Positions 36,817 to 49,436 of a stretch of 64,000 nucleotides of DNA are shown here, piece after piece; the stretch's first letter is position 1; each line of letters starts with the position of its first letter. The notes beneath the pieces were generated by a model. It did not search any database. It was not told where the DNA came from and was given only the letters and a program-made list of their open reading frames with translations. The DNA is taken from the NCBI GenBank assembly GCA_030789695.1, contig CM061141.1:169708807-169772806 (forward strand), in the 5' to 3' direction. Both the position numbers and the translations under genes were made by a program. Origin of the DNA: Scilla litardierei (Eukaryota > Streptophyta > Magnoliopsida > Asparagales > Asparagaceae).

Positions 36817-39800
36817 GCCAGAAATGGAAAAATGCTTCAAACCTTCAATTTTGGGCAACCATTGGGCAATTGCAATTGAAATTTCATGGGAATAAAGAAA
36901 AAAACCTTCTCTCTATATTGAAACAACGTTTACTCTATATTTATCCTCTTAGCCGCCAAAACTCCCACGAAATCCTCGCGAGTCCCAAAAATCAGAGACG
37001 TGAGAAATTGCTTGTGTTTTGAAACCAAGCGTAAATTCTTGTCGTTTTTCGGTAGAAAACAATGATGACGCACTATCAAAGATCAGGAACGAAGATTTAG
37101 ATCGTTTGGGACCGAGAATGCACTACTTCATCCTAATGCTTCAAACCATCTATTTTGGGCTAGGGCAGCCAGAAACCGAAAATGCTTCAACACATCTATT
37201 TTGGACAACCATTTGGCTATTCCATTGAAATTTCTTGGGCCTTGAGAGTAAACAAACTTCTCTCCCTATAGAAACAACATTTACTCTCCATTTGTCCCCG
37301 TATTCCTCCAAAACTCCCATGTGATCCGTGCGAGTCCCAAAAATCAGAGACGTGTGCAATTGCTTATGTTTTGAATCAAAGAGTAAATCCGTGTAGTTTT
37401 TTTTCTAGAAAACGATGGTGACGCACTATCTGAAGCTTAGGAACGAAGATTTCGATCTTTTGAGGCCTATAATGCACTCTTCATCCATTAAAGTGAGCTA
37501 GGGCAGCCAAAAATCGAAAAATGCTTCAAACCTTCAATTTTGGGCAACTGCTAGGCAATTTCTAATTGAAATTTCGTGGGAATAAATAAAACAACCACCT
37601 CTCTATATTGAATCAACGTTTACTCTATATTTATCCTCATTGTTTGCCAAAACGCCCACGAAATCGTTGCGAGTCCTAGAAATCAGAGACGTGTGTAATT
37701 GCTTGTGTTTTGAATCCAAGAGCGGATTCTTGCAGTTTTTGGTTGAAAACGATGGTGACGAAAACTCGGAAGCTCAGAAACGAATATTTCGATCGTTTGG
37801 GGCCTAGAATGCACTCCTTCTTCTAGTAGAGTGAGCTAGGGCATTCAAAAATGGAAAAATGCTTCAAACCTTCAATTTTGGGCAACTGTTTGGGCAATTG
37901 CAATTGAAATTTCGTGGGAATAAAGAAAACAACCTTCTCTCTACCTTGAAACAACGTTTACTCTATCTTTATCATTATTGTCCACCAAACTTCCCACGAA
38001 ATCCGTACGAGTCCCAAAAATCAAAGCCATGTGCTATTTGCTTGTGTTTGAATCCAAGAGTAAATTCATATAGTTTTTCTGTTGAAAACAATGGTGACGC
38101 ACTATCTGAAGCTCAGGAACAAAGATTTCGATCGTTTGAGGCTTGGAATGCACTCCTCCATCCATTAGAGTGAGCTAGGACAGCCAAAACCTTGCAAAAT
38201 ATTTCCAACCTGCTATTTTGGGAAACAGTTGGGCAATTCCAATTTAAATTACATGGGAAAGGAGGAAACAACATCCACTTCGTAGACAAGCAGCGTTTAC
38301 TCTCCATTTGTTCTCATATTCCTCTAAAACTCCCGCGAATTCCGTGCGAGTCCCAAAAATTAAAGCCGGATGCCATTGCTTGTGTTTTGAATCCAACAGT
38401 CAATTCTTAAAAATTCTCGTCAGAAAACGATGGTGACACACAATTGAAAGCTCAAGTAAGAGGATTTCGATCGTTTGAGGCCTATAATGCCCTCCTTCAT
38501 CCATTAGAGTAAGCTAGGGTAGCCAGAAACCGAAAAATGCTTCAAACCATTTATTTTGTACAACCGTTGGGTAATGCCAATTGAAATTGTGTGGGAATAC
38601 AGGAAACAACCTTCACTCTGCATAGAAACAATGTTCAATCTCCATTTGTCCTCATATTCCTCTAAAACTCCCACAAAATCCGTGTGAGTCCCAAAAATCA
38701 GAAACAGGTTCAATTTCTTGTGTTTTGAAACCATAAGTAAATTCGTGCAATTTTTCGGAAGAAAACGATGGTGACGCACAATCGAAAGCTCAGGAACGAA
38801 AATTTTGATCGTTTTGGGCATAGAATACCATCCTTCATCCATTAGAGTTAGCTAGGGCAGGCAGAAACAGAAAATATATCAAACCAGCTATTTTGGGCAA
38901 ATGTTGGGCAATTCCTTTTGAAATTTCATGAGAATAGAGAAAACAACCTCCTCTCCCCAAAGAAAAAATCATTTACTCTCCATTTGACCTCATTCCTCCA
39001 AAACTCCCACGAAATCCGTTCGAGCCCCCGTAATCAGAGACGAGTGCAATTGCTTATGTTTTGAATCCAAAAGTTAATTCTTGCAGTTTTTTGGTAGAAA
39101 ACGATGTTGACGCACAATCGGCATCTTTGTAATGAATATATCGATCATTTGAGACCTAAAATGCCCTCCTTCGTCTATTAGAGTGAGCTAGGGCAGCCAG
39201 AAATCGAAACATGCTTCAAACCTTCAATTTTGTGGAATCGTTGGGCAATTGCAATTGAAATTTTGTGGGAATAAATAAAACTACCTCCTCTCTGCATTGA
39301 AACAGCGTTTGCTCTATATTTATCCTCATAGTCTGCCAAAACTCCCACGAAATCCTCACGAGTCCCAGAAATCAGAGACGTATAAAATTTCTTGTGTTTT
39401 GAATCCAAGCGTAAATTCTTGTCATTTCTCGGTAGAAAATGATGATAACACACTATCGAATGCTCAGGAACAAAGATTTTGATCGTTTTGGACAACCGTT
39501 GGGCAATGCCGAGAATGCACTGCTTCATCCATTAGAGTGAGCTAGGGTAGCCAGAAACCGAAAAATGCTTCAAACCATCAATTTTGGACAACCGTTGGGC
39601 AATGCCAATTGAAATTTCATGGGAATGTAGACAACCTCCACTCCACATAGAAACAATGTTTACTCTCCATTTGTCCTCATATTCCTCCAAAACTCACCCG
39701 AAATCCATGCGAGTTCTAAAAATTAAAGAAGGTGCAATTTCTTGTGTTTTGAATCCAAAAGTAAATTCTTTCAGTTTTTCGGTAGAAAATGATGGTGACT

Positions 39801-42800
39801 CACAATTGGAAGCTCAGGAACGAATATTTTGACAGTTTGGGGCCTAGAATGCCATCCTTCATTCATTACAGTTAGCTAGGACAGCCAGAAACCGAAAAAT
39901 ATATCAAACCTGCTATTTTGGGCAACCGTTGGGCAATTCCTATTGAAATTTCATGGGAATTGTGTGACCAACCTCCCCTTCCCATAGAAACAACATTTAC
40001 TCGCCATTTAATCTCATTCTTCCAAAATGCCCACGAAATCTGTTCGAGTCCCCGAAATCAGAGACGAGTGCAATTGCTTGTGTTTTGAATCCAAGAGTAA
40101 ATTTGTGTAGTTTTTCTGTAGAAAACGTTGGTGACGCACTATCGAAAACTCCAGAACGAATATTTCGAAAAACACTTCAAACGTTGGTGACGCACTATCG
40201 TTTGAGGCCTAGAATGCCTTCATTCATCCATTAGAGTAAGTTAGGGCAGCCAGAGATCAAAAAACACTTCAAACGTGTTATTTTGGGACAACCGCTGGGA
40301 AATTCCAATTAGAATTTCGTCAGAATAGGGAGAACTACCTCATCTTCATGTAGAAACAACGTTAATTCTCCATTTTTCCTCATATTCCTCCAAAATTCCC
40401 ACGAAATCGATTGAGGCCTAGAATGCCTTCCTTCATCCATTAGAGTGAGCTAGGGCAGACAGAGATCGAAAAACACTTCAAACGTGTTATTTTGGACAAC
40501 CGCTGGGAAATTGCAACTGGAATTTCGTCGGAATAGGGAGAACTACCTCATCTTTTTGTAGAAACAACGTTAATTGTCCATTTTTCCTCATATTCCTCCA
40601 AAATTCACACGAAATCCGTGCGAGTCCTAGAAATCAAAGACGGGTGCAATAACTTGTATTTTGAATCTAAGAGTAAATTTTTGGACAAATGTTGGGCAAT
40701 TGCAATTATAATTTCGTGGGAATAAACAAAACAACCTCCTCTCTGCAATGAAATAACGTTTACTTTATATTTATCCTCATAGTCCGCCAAAACTCCCACA
40801 AAATCCTCCCGAGTCCCAGAAATTAGAGACGTGTGCAATACTTGTGTTTTGAATTCAAGAGTAAATTCTTGTCGTTTTCGGTAGAAAACTATGATGACGC
40901 ACTATCGAAATCTCAAGAACAAAGATTTCAAACATTTGGGACCTAGAATGCACTACTTCAACCATTAGAGTGAGCTAGGGCAGCTAGAACCCGAAAAATG
41001 CTTCAAACCATCTATTTTGGGCAACCGTTTGGTAATTTCCAATTGAAATGTCTTGGGACTCGAAAGTAAACAACCTTCTCTCCCAATAGAAACAACCTTT
41101 ACTCTGCATTTGTCCTTTTATTCCTCCAAAGCTCCCATGAAATCCGTGCGAGTCCCAAAAATCATAGATGTGTGCAATTGCTTGTGTTTTGAATCCAAGA
41201 GTAAATTTGTGTAGTTTTTCTATAGAAAACGATTGTGACCCACTATCTGAACTCAAGAACGAATATAACGCTCTCCTTCATCCATTAGAGTGTGCCACGG
41301 CAGCCAGAAATCGAAAAAAGCTTCAAACCTTCAATTTTGGGCAACTGCTAGGCAGTTGCAATTGAAATTTCATGGGAATAAAGAAAACAACCTCCTCTCT
41401 GAATTGAAACAACGTTTACTCTTTATTTATCCTTATAGTCTGCCAAAACTCTTATAAATTCATCGCGACTCCCAGAAATCAGAGACAGATGCAATTGCTT
41501 GTGTTTTGAATCCAAGAGTTAATTCTTGCAGTTTTTCGGTTGAAAACAATGGTGACTCACAATCAGATGCTCAGGAACAAATATTTCGATCTTTTGGGGC
41601 CTAGAATGCCCTCCTTCATCTATGAGAGTGACCTAGGGCAGTCAGAAATCGAAAAATGCTTCAAATCTTCAATTTTAGGAAACTGTTTGGGCAATTGCAA
41701 TTGAAATTACATGGGAATAAAGAAAATAACCACCTCTCTGTCTAGAAACAACGGTTACCATATATTTATCCTCATATTCCGCCAAAACTCCCACGAAATC
41801 CGTACGAGTCCCAAAAATCAGAGACAAGTGCTTGTGTTTTGAATCCAAGAGTAAATTCGTGTAGATCTCTATAGAAAACAATGTTGATGCACTATCTGAA
41901 TCTCAGGAATGAAGATTTCGATCGTTTGAGGCCTAGAATGCACCCCTCCATCCATTAGAGTGAGCTAGGGCAGCCAAAAACCGAAAAATACTTCCAACCT
42001 GCTATTTTGGAAAACGTTGGGCAATTCCAATTTAAATTACATGGGAATAGAGGAAACAACATCCACTCCGCAGACAAACAACGTTTGCTCTCCATTTGTC
42101 CTCATATTCCACCAAAACTCCCACGAATTCCGTGCGAGTTCCAGAAATCAGAGATGGGTGCCATAGCCTGTGTTTGGAATCCGAGAGTAAATTCTTGAAG
42201 TTTTTCCGTAGAAAACGATGGGGACGCATAATCGAATGCTCAGGAAAGAGGATTTCGATTGTTATAGGCCTATAATGCCCTCCATCCAATAGAGTGAGAT
42301 AGGGCAGCCAGAAACCGAAAAATGCTTCAAACCATCAATTTTGGACAACCGTTGGGCAATGCCAATTGAAATTTCGTAGGAATAATAGAAAAAACAACCT
42401 CCACTCCACATAAAAAACAATGTTTACTCTCCATTTGTCCTCATATTCCTCCAAAACTCCCACGAAATCCGTGTGAGTCCCAAAAATCAGAGACAGGTGA
42501 AATTTCTTGTGTTTTGAATCCAAAAGTAATTTCTTGCTGTTTTTCGGTAGAAAACGATGGTGACGCACAATCGGAAGCTTAGGACTGAATATTTCAATAG
42601 TTTGGGGCCTAGAATGCCCGCCTTCATTCATTAGAGTTAGCTAGGGCAGCCAAAACCCGAAAAATATATCAAACCTGATATTTTGGGCAACAGTTGTGCA
42701 ATTCCTATTGAAATCTCATGGAAATAGAGGAAACAACCTCCGCTTCGAATAGAAATATCGTTTCCTCTCCATTTGACCTCATTCCTCCAAAACTCCCACG

Positions 42801-44651
42801 AAAACCGTTCGAGTTTCCGAAATCAGAGATGGGTGTAATTGCTTGTGTTTTGAATTCAAGAGTAAATCTGTGTAGTTTTTCTTTAGAAAATGATGGTGAC
42901 GCACTATCAAAGCCCCGGATCGAAGATTTCGATTGTTTGAGGCCTAGAATGCCATCCTTCATCCATTAGAGTGAGCTAGGTCAACCAAAAATCAAAAAAC
43001 ACTTCAAACGTGTTATTTTGGACAGCTGTTGGGCAATTCCAACTGATATTTCGTCAGAATTTGGAAAAGTATCCCATATCCATGTAGAAATAACGTTTAC
43101 TCTCTATTGGTCATCTTATTCCTCCAAAACTTCCACGAAATCCGTGCGAGTCCCAGAAATCAGAGACGTGAGCAATAACTTGTGTTTTGAATCCAAGATA
43201 TAATTCTTGCAGTTTTTTGGTAGAAAACGATGGAAACACACAATCGGAAGCTCGGTAGCGAATATTTCGATCGTTTGAGACAAAAAATGCCATCTTTCGT
43301 CTATTAGAGTGAGCTAGGGCAGCCAGAAATTGAGATACTCTTCAAACCTTCAATTTTGGGCAACCGTTGGACAATTGCAATTGAAATTACGTGGGAAATC
43401 CGTGCAAAATCCCTGCAAAGTCCCAAAAATCAGAGACGTGTGAAATTACTTGTGTTTTGAATCCAAAAGTAAATTCGTGTTGTTTTTCTTTATAAAACGA
43501 GGTTGACGCACTTTCTGAAGCTCATGAACGAAGATTTCGATCGTTTGAGGCCTAGAATGCACTCCTTCATCAATTAGAGTGAGCTAGGGCAGCCAGAAAT
43601 CGAAAAATGCTTCAAACCTTAATTTTGGGCAACCGCCGGGCAATTGCAATTGAAATTTTGCGGGCATAAAGAAAACAACCTCCTCTCTGCCTTGAAACAT
43701 TGTTTACTCTTTATTTATCCTCATAGTCCACCTCCCACGAAATCATCGCTAGTCCCATAAATCATAGCCGGTGGCAATTGCTTGGTTTTTGAATCCAAGA
43801 GTTAATTTGCAATTTTCGGTTGAAAACGATGGTGACGCACAATCGGAAGCTCAGGAACGAATATTCGATCATTTGGGGCCTAGAATGCCGTCCTTCATTT
43901 ATTAGAGTAAGTTAGGGCGGCCATAAATCGAAAAATGCTTCAACCCATCAATTTGAGGCAACCGTTTGGGCAATGCAATTGAAATTTCGTGGGAATAAAG
44001 AAAACACTCCTCCTCTCTGCCTTGAAATTCCGTTTACTATATATTTAGCCTCATAGACTGCCAAAACTCCCACGAAATCCATGCAAGTCCCAAAAATCAG
44101 AGACGTGTGCTATTGCTTGTGTTTTGAATCCAAGAGTAAATTCATGTAGGTTTTCTGCAGAAAACGATGGTGATGCACTATCTGAATCTGTGGAACGAAG
44201 ATTTCGATCATTTGAGACCTAGACTGCACTCTCCATCTATTAGAGTAAGCTAGAGCAGCTAGAAACTGAAAAGTACTTCAAACCGGCTATTTTAGGAAAC
44301 CGTTGGGCAATTCCAATTTAAATTATATGGGAATAGATGAAACAAAATCCACTCCGCAGACAAGCAATGTTTACTGTCCATTTGTCCCTTATATTCCTCC
44401 AAAACTCACACGAATTCCGTGCGAGTCCCAGAAATCAGAGACGGGTGTCATTGCTTGTGTTTTGAATCCAAGAGTAAATTCTTGAATTTTTTCGGTTGAA
44501 AACGATGGTGACGCACAATCGAATGCTCGGGAAAAAGGATTTCGATCGTTTAAGGCCTATAATGCCCTCCTTCGTCCATTAGAGTGAGCTAGGGCAGCTA
44601 GAAACCGAAAAATGCTTCAAACCATCTATTTTGGACAACCATTGGGCAATG
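36817..44651. repeat. ~330-bp satellite S330, block 3b
   Basis: Monomer order by landmark: V1 36850, V2 37190 (preceded by a rearranged junction at 37129), V3 37545, V4 37875, V5 38210, V6 38550, V11 38890, V9 39226, V10 39580, V11 39915, V8 40280, partial V8 40490, V1 40690, V2 41020, V3 41335, V4 41675, V5 42005, V7/V10 42345, V11 42680, V8 43015, V1 43350 (truncated, V2 lost), V3 43620, V4 43950, V5 44290, V6/V7 44630. Element A interrupts the last monomer. The series is colinear with 50.9-58.84 kb. Confidence 0.9.
44647..44651. repeat. Left target-site duplication caatg of element A
   Basis: caatg at 44647-44651 and again at 49926-49930. Removing the element restores the satellite text gggcaatgcca. 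Confidence 0.93.
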
Positions 44652-45316
44652 TGATGCAGGAGCAACCATGATCAATCTGATGATGTTAGCAAGTGACATG
44701 AAAGAATATTTGAGCGCCAACTTTCGCTCTCAATTTCAGATTGGTTCTCAAGCTATTTTGAGCCAAATTTTGCTTTATTGGCTTCCTAAATGAGTCAAAT
44801 ATGATGGGAAGTGATTATTTTGGCATCAAAACTCAAATGAAGATTCAGGTTTCAAATTAATGGGGAGCTGAAGAGTTTGGACGGATTTTGAAGACTTTGG
44901 CCTTGGAAATCCACTTTAGCGTTTATTTTATCAGCATTCAATGTTTAGAAAGTTGTAGCCTAATAAGTTGTAGCCTAGCAAGTTGTGTAATCAGCCTTGG
45001 AAGTTGTTGGATATTAAATGCTGGTGTTTGTCATTATCAATGTTGTATGTCTTCTGAAGTTTTTGTTGAATGAAAATTCTGAAGTTGCAAGTTATTTCAA
45101 CATTTGTTGTTAATGTTGTTTTCTCTATCTAATTGTGGGAAGGTTAGTGGTGAGAAAAATGACTCTTTATCAATTGGGAGGGTGGCCTGGCTTTTAATCT
45201 CATTTGTGGTTAACTCCATTTCTCGATCTTGAGTGGTGGCATAGCCCTTATCTCAGATCTCTATCCTCCGTTCTATTCTTCAATTCTGAACTCTTTCCAT
45301 TACCTGTCACGCATCA
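44652..45316 (+). repeat. 5' LTR of element A
   Basis: 665 bp, begins tgatgcaggagc, ends gtcacgcatca. It lacks about 30 bp around 45055 (the ttaaaagagagtctttgtaa block) that is present in the A 3' LTR and in the B LTR. Confidence 0.9.
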
Positions 45317-45319
45317 ACT

Positions 45320-45331
45320 TGGTATCAAAGC
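45320..45331 (+). promoter_or_regulatory. Primer binding site, initiator tRNA-Met type
   Basis: tggtatcaaagc, three bases after the LTR. It differs by one base from the common plant tRNA-iMet PBS tggtatcagagc. Confidence 0.88.
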
Positions 45332-45451
45332 TTAGCATCATGTCCTCATCCCTTTTGCCGTGATCTTTTCTTCTCCATTCAGCTTAATCGCCATTCTATT
45401 CTATCCTAAACATTTTCATAAGCCTAAATATACCCATTTCAAGCCTAAAGT

Positions 45452-46130
45452 ATGGATCAAATTCCCCGAAATATGACCCTTGAGCTAGCTCAAAATCTGC
45501 GACGCGATAGAGAGCTTACTGAATTAAGAGGCCAGATTGCAGAAATACACCAAGACATTGCTCAATTAGGCCTAAGAAGGAATCATGGAAGAAGGAGGAA
45601 CTCAAGGAGCACTCAAGGCACCTCTTCCTTATCTAATTCAGACTCTAATGATGCAGGATCTTCATCTGAAGATTCAATTCCTCAAGTTCATCATAGAAGG
45701 CCCCCCAAAGATGATTTCAAAGATGTGAAGATAGATCCACCAGATTTTGATGGAAGCCTGAATCTTGCTGTATATTTGGAGTGGGTTCGTTCTATTGAGC
45801 GAAATTTTGAAGCCAAAGGTCATAATGTTGTGAAATGCTTCAAGGTTGCAGAAAAGGTTTGATGGGAAGAAATGCTTTAAATGTCATGGTGTTGGCCATT
45901 TCCAGGGAGATTGTCCAGATAGAAGAATTATGACACTTAAGGAGATTGAAGAGATCGAGGAAGAGGTTGAAAAAGAAGTGATTTGGGATACTGAAGGAAA
46001 TGTTGATCCTGAAGACGAGATGGTGTTAGAAGCTGATCAAGGTGAACTTCTTATGTTCAGAAGGGTTCTCCATGCAAAGGCAGCACCACAAGAACAAGGC
46101 CAAAGAGAGCAAATATTTTACACTAGGTGC
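45452..46130 (+). pseudogene. gag: Element A gag, internally deleted
   Basis: It encoded the structural capsid/nucleocapsid polyprotein that packages element RNA. The frame opens at an ATG (45452, MDQIPRNMTLELAQN). It contains the retrotransposon gag signature DPPDFDGSLNLAVYLEWV, then stops at 45862. Compared with element B, 500 bp are missing after aaggttgca (about 45850). The deletion removes most of the capsid domain and shifts the frame. The sequence then continues in another phase with a CCHC zinc knuckle, CFKCHGVGHFQGDC, at 45873-45914 (C-x2-C-x4-H-x4-C), followed by an acidic EEIEEE linker. The start ATG is chosen because B has the same position in the same context. Confidence 0.85.
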
Positions 46131-46510
46131 AACAAATTGGTCAAAGTATGCAGTCTCATTATAAACAGTGGCAGCTGTGAAATTGTTGCTTCTACAACAC
46201 TCATTGAGAAACTTCAGTTGCCTATTACACCACACCCGCATCCATACAAAGTTCAATGGCTTAGCAAAAATGGTGATGTCAATGTAACCAAAAAAGCACT
46301 TGTTGCTCTTTTCATTGGGAATGTTTATCATGATCGTATTTTGTGTGATGTGATTCATATGGATGCTAGCCATAATTTCTTAGGAAGACCTTGGCAGTTT
46401 AATAAACATGTTATTAATGATGGCCACAAAAACAATTATTCTATTTATTGTTGATCAAAAGAACATCACACTTGCTCCTTTACCACCTAGTCAGATTTAT
46501 GTGAATTTAC
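46130..46510 (+). pseudogene. Element A aspartic protease region
   Basis: The retroviral-type aspartic protease that would process gag-pol. The segment VCSLIINSGSC followed by STTLIEKL and, further on, GRPWQF and LAPLPPSQIY matches the protease block of plant gypsy elements. At the catalytic triad the aspartate expected in D-(S/T/G)-G is asparagine here (codon 46164-46166, aac). Such a protease should be inactive. The frame is continuous from the zinc knuckle to 46454, then breaks by a 1-base insertion relative to element B. Confidence 0.75.
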
Positions 46511-46629
46511 ATGGGGTGGAAACCACAAGTTAGAAAGCATCATACCTATGCCAGGCACAAGTTGATCATTACTTACTCAATTGCAACACTATTTATGCTT
46601 TACTTGTGGTTGAGGCTTCGAAAGGAAGA

Positions 46630-47480
46630 AATGAAGAAACATTGCATCCTACAATCATTGATTGAGCAATTTCAAGATGTATTTCCGAATGATCTACCAC
46701 CTGGTTTGCCTCCAATAAGAGGGATTGAGCATCAAATTAATCTCATACCTGGTGCTCTTTTGCCAAACAAAGCTGCCTATCGGTGTAATCCAGAAGAAAC
46801 CAAAGAGCTACAAAGGCAGTGGAAGAATTGGTGGCAAGAGGATATGTTCAAGAAAGTATGAGCCCATTTATGTTCCAGCTTTGCTTGTTCCAAAGAAGGA
46901 TGGTACTATGCGCATGTGTGTTGATAGTAGGGCCATAAATAACATTATCATTAAGTATAGATATCCAATTCCTCGCTTGGATGATATGCTTGATGAGTTG
47001 ATGGTTCTATTGTCTTCTCAAAGATTGATCTTCGTAGTGGTTATTATCAAATCAGATTGAAGGAAGGAGATGAGTGGAAGACAGCATTTAAAACTAAAGG
47101 ATGATTATATGATTGGAGGGTCATATCATTTGGACTCTCTAATACTTGGAGTACTTTCATGAGGTTGATGAATGAGGTCCTACGTCCTTTCATCGGTAAG
47201 TTTGTCGTCGTATACTTTGATGATATTCTGGTTTATTCTAAGAATGATGAAGATCATTCGAAGCACTTAACAGATGTCTTTTCTGTTTTGAGGCAACAAA
47301 AACTTTTTGGAACATTAGAAAAATGTGAATTGTTCACTCCTAGTGTTGTTTTCCTTGAATATGTTGTTTCAAAGAATGGAATTTCTGTTGATCAATTCAA
47401 AGTTGAAGCTGTGAGATCTTGGCCAGTTCCAACCAACATATCTGAAGTAAGAAGTTTCTATTTCCTTGCATCATTTTATA
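46630..47480 (+). pseudogene. Element A reverse transcriptase
   Basis: The RNA-dependent DNA polymerase of the element. Recognisable in order: [66 protein letters not shown], then [20 protein letters not shown] with the catalytic FDD at 47216-47224. It is broken at least three times: 1-base losses near 46815 and 47000 relative to B, and a TGA at 47102-47104 just before the FDD block. The fingers and palm are otherwise complete, including the KIDL/SGYYQIR region that element B lacks. Confidence 0.88.
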
Positions 47481-48000
47481 GAAGGTTCATTAAATATTTC
47501 AGCACTCTATTGGCTCCTATAACTGAATGCATGAAGAAAGGTTCTTTCGAATGGACTAAGGCTGCTCATAATGCCTTTGAATCCATTAAGGAGAAACTTT
47601 GTGAAGGTCCAATTTTTAGCTTTGCCGTTGATGATATCTTTGAAGTGGATTAGGTATTGGGGCAGTTTTCGTGCAATCTCAACGTCTCATAGCTTATTTC
47701 AGTGAGAAGTTGAATGGCTCCAGGAAAAATTACAGCACTTATGATAAGAGTTCTATGCCAATGTAAGAGCTCTTGGTCATTGGAGTCATTATCTTCGCCC
47801 AAGCAATTTGTTCTACATTCTGATCATCAAACACTTAGTTTATTAATGGATAGCACAAGTTGAATCAAAGGCATGCTAAATGGGCTGAATTTCTTCAATC
47901 CTTCTCATTTGTTTCAAGGCATAAATCTAGAAAACCAATGTTGTAGCTGATGCACTTTCAAAGAGGTATTCTTTTCTATCTATTGTTGAAGCTAAAATTC
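47480..48000 (+). pseudogene. Element A RNase H, broken
   Basis: This domain would degrade the RNA strand during cDNA synthesis. The connection segment ([19 protein letters not shown]) is intact. The catalytic CDASG block that should follow FEVE is deleted, and the frame stops at 47653. Fragments continue in other phases ([21 protein letters not shown]-like, LNQRHAKWAEFL). Confidence 0.8.
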
Positions 48001-48089
48001 TTGGTTTTCATTTTATTAAAGCTCTTTGCAAGGATGATCAAGACTTTTCTCAATTCTTTGAGAAAGAAAGGGATGCTCTTTTAGGCCCT

Positions 48090-49436
48090 TATGTGATTCA
48101 GGAAGGTTTTCTTTTCAAGAACAACAAGTTGTGCATTTCCAAAAGTTCAATGCGTGATCTTTTGGTGAAAAAGGCCCATGGTGGAGCTGTTGCTGGTCAT
48201 TTTGGCATCAACAAGACACTTGACATCTTGCAAGAACACTTTTATTGGCCTAAGATGGCTGGTGATGTCCATAATATTGTTTCAAGATGCTCTATTTGTC
48301 ATAAAGCTAAGATTCAATTTCATCAAGGAATGTATACTCCCATGTGTATTCCAAATCAGCCTTGGAAAGATGTGAGCATGGATTTTATTGTGACAATACC
48401 AAGAACTCAAAGAGGGAAAGATGCTATCATGGTAGTTGTTGATCGTTTTTTTTTCAAAAATGGCTCATTTCATCGCATGCACGAAATTAGATGATGCTTC
48501 TCATGTTGCTGATTCTATTTCAAAGAAATTCTCAAGATTCACAGAGTTCCAAAGACCATTGTAAGTAATAGAGATTCTAACTTTTTAAGCCATTTTTGGA
48601 TATGCTTGTGGAAATGGTTGGGGACAAATCTCTTGTTTAGTACTACCTAACATCCTCAAACTGTTGGGCAATCAAAAGTGACAAATACAACACTCTCAAC
48701 TCTTCTCAGAAGTTTGGTGGGAAAAAATATCAAAGATTGGGATAACAAACTTCCCTTTGCTGAGTTTGCATACAATAGAGCCCCATCATATGCAACAGGA
48801 AAGTCTCCATTTGAAGTGATTTATGGAGTGAACCCTCTTACTCCCATTGATCTGATCCCACTTTCTATTGCGTACCAAGTGAGTTTTGAAGCTGAACCGC
48901 GTGCCAAAGAAATGAAAAAGCTGCTTGAACAAGTGAAGACCAGAATTGAAAGGGTGAATGAATTGTACAAGCAAACGGCTAACAAGCATCACAACTCCCT
49001 TGAATTTAAGCCTGGTGATCTGGTTTGGCTTCATTTAAGGAAGGAAAGGTTTCCCTCTCGAAGGAAGAACAAGGTCATGGCTCGTTGTTATGGCCCTTTC
49101 AAAATTGCTGAGAAGGTTGGAAGTAATGCATATAAGCTTGAATTGCCTGGAGAAACCAATATTTCTGCCACTTTCATTATTAGTGATTTAACTCCATTCT
49201 TACCTGAAAATGAAGATGCTGAGTATTTGAGGGCAAATCCCAATCAAGGAGGGGAGAATGATGTAGGAGCAAATATGACTAATCTGATGATGTTAGCAAG
49301 TGACATCAAAGAAATTTCGAGCTCAAGCTGTTTGTGGGCCAAGTTTTGCTTTATTGGCTTCCTTAATGTTTCAACTATGATGGGAAGTGATTATTTTGGC
49401 ATCAAAAATCAAATGAAGATTCAGATTTCAAATTAA
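48090..49436 (+). pseudogene. Element A integrase, reading into the 3' LTR
   Basis: Integrase inserts the cDNA. The HHCC zinc module is intact (H-x6-H-x29-C-x2-C, AHGGAVAGHFG to RCSICHKAK). The core shows the first Asp in MDFIV, a second Asp at 48573-48575 (SNRDS), and Lys instead of the catalytic Glu at 48675-48677 (QSKVTN, expected E). A T-run frameshift near 48450 interrupts the core. From 48678 the frame is open for 252 codons: AYNRAPSYATGKSPFEVIYG, the GPF-type motif MARCYGPFKIAEKVGSNAYK, then ISDLTPFLPENEDAEYLRAN. It continues 59 codons into the LTR (which starts at 49259), stopping at 49436. No canonical chromodomain is seen. Confidence 0.85.
49243..49258 (+). promoter_or_regulatory. 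Polypurine tract of element A
   Basis: caaggaggggagaa lies directly before the 3' LTR start tgatgtaggagc. It primes plus-strand synthesis. Confidence 0.88.
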
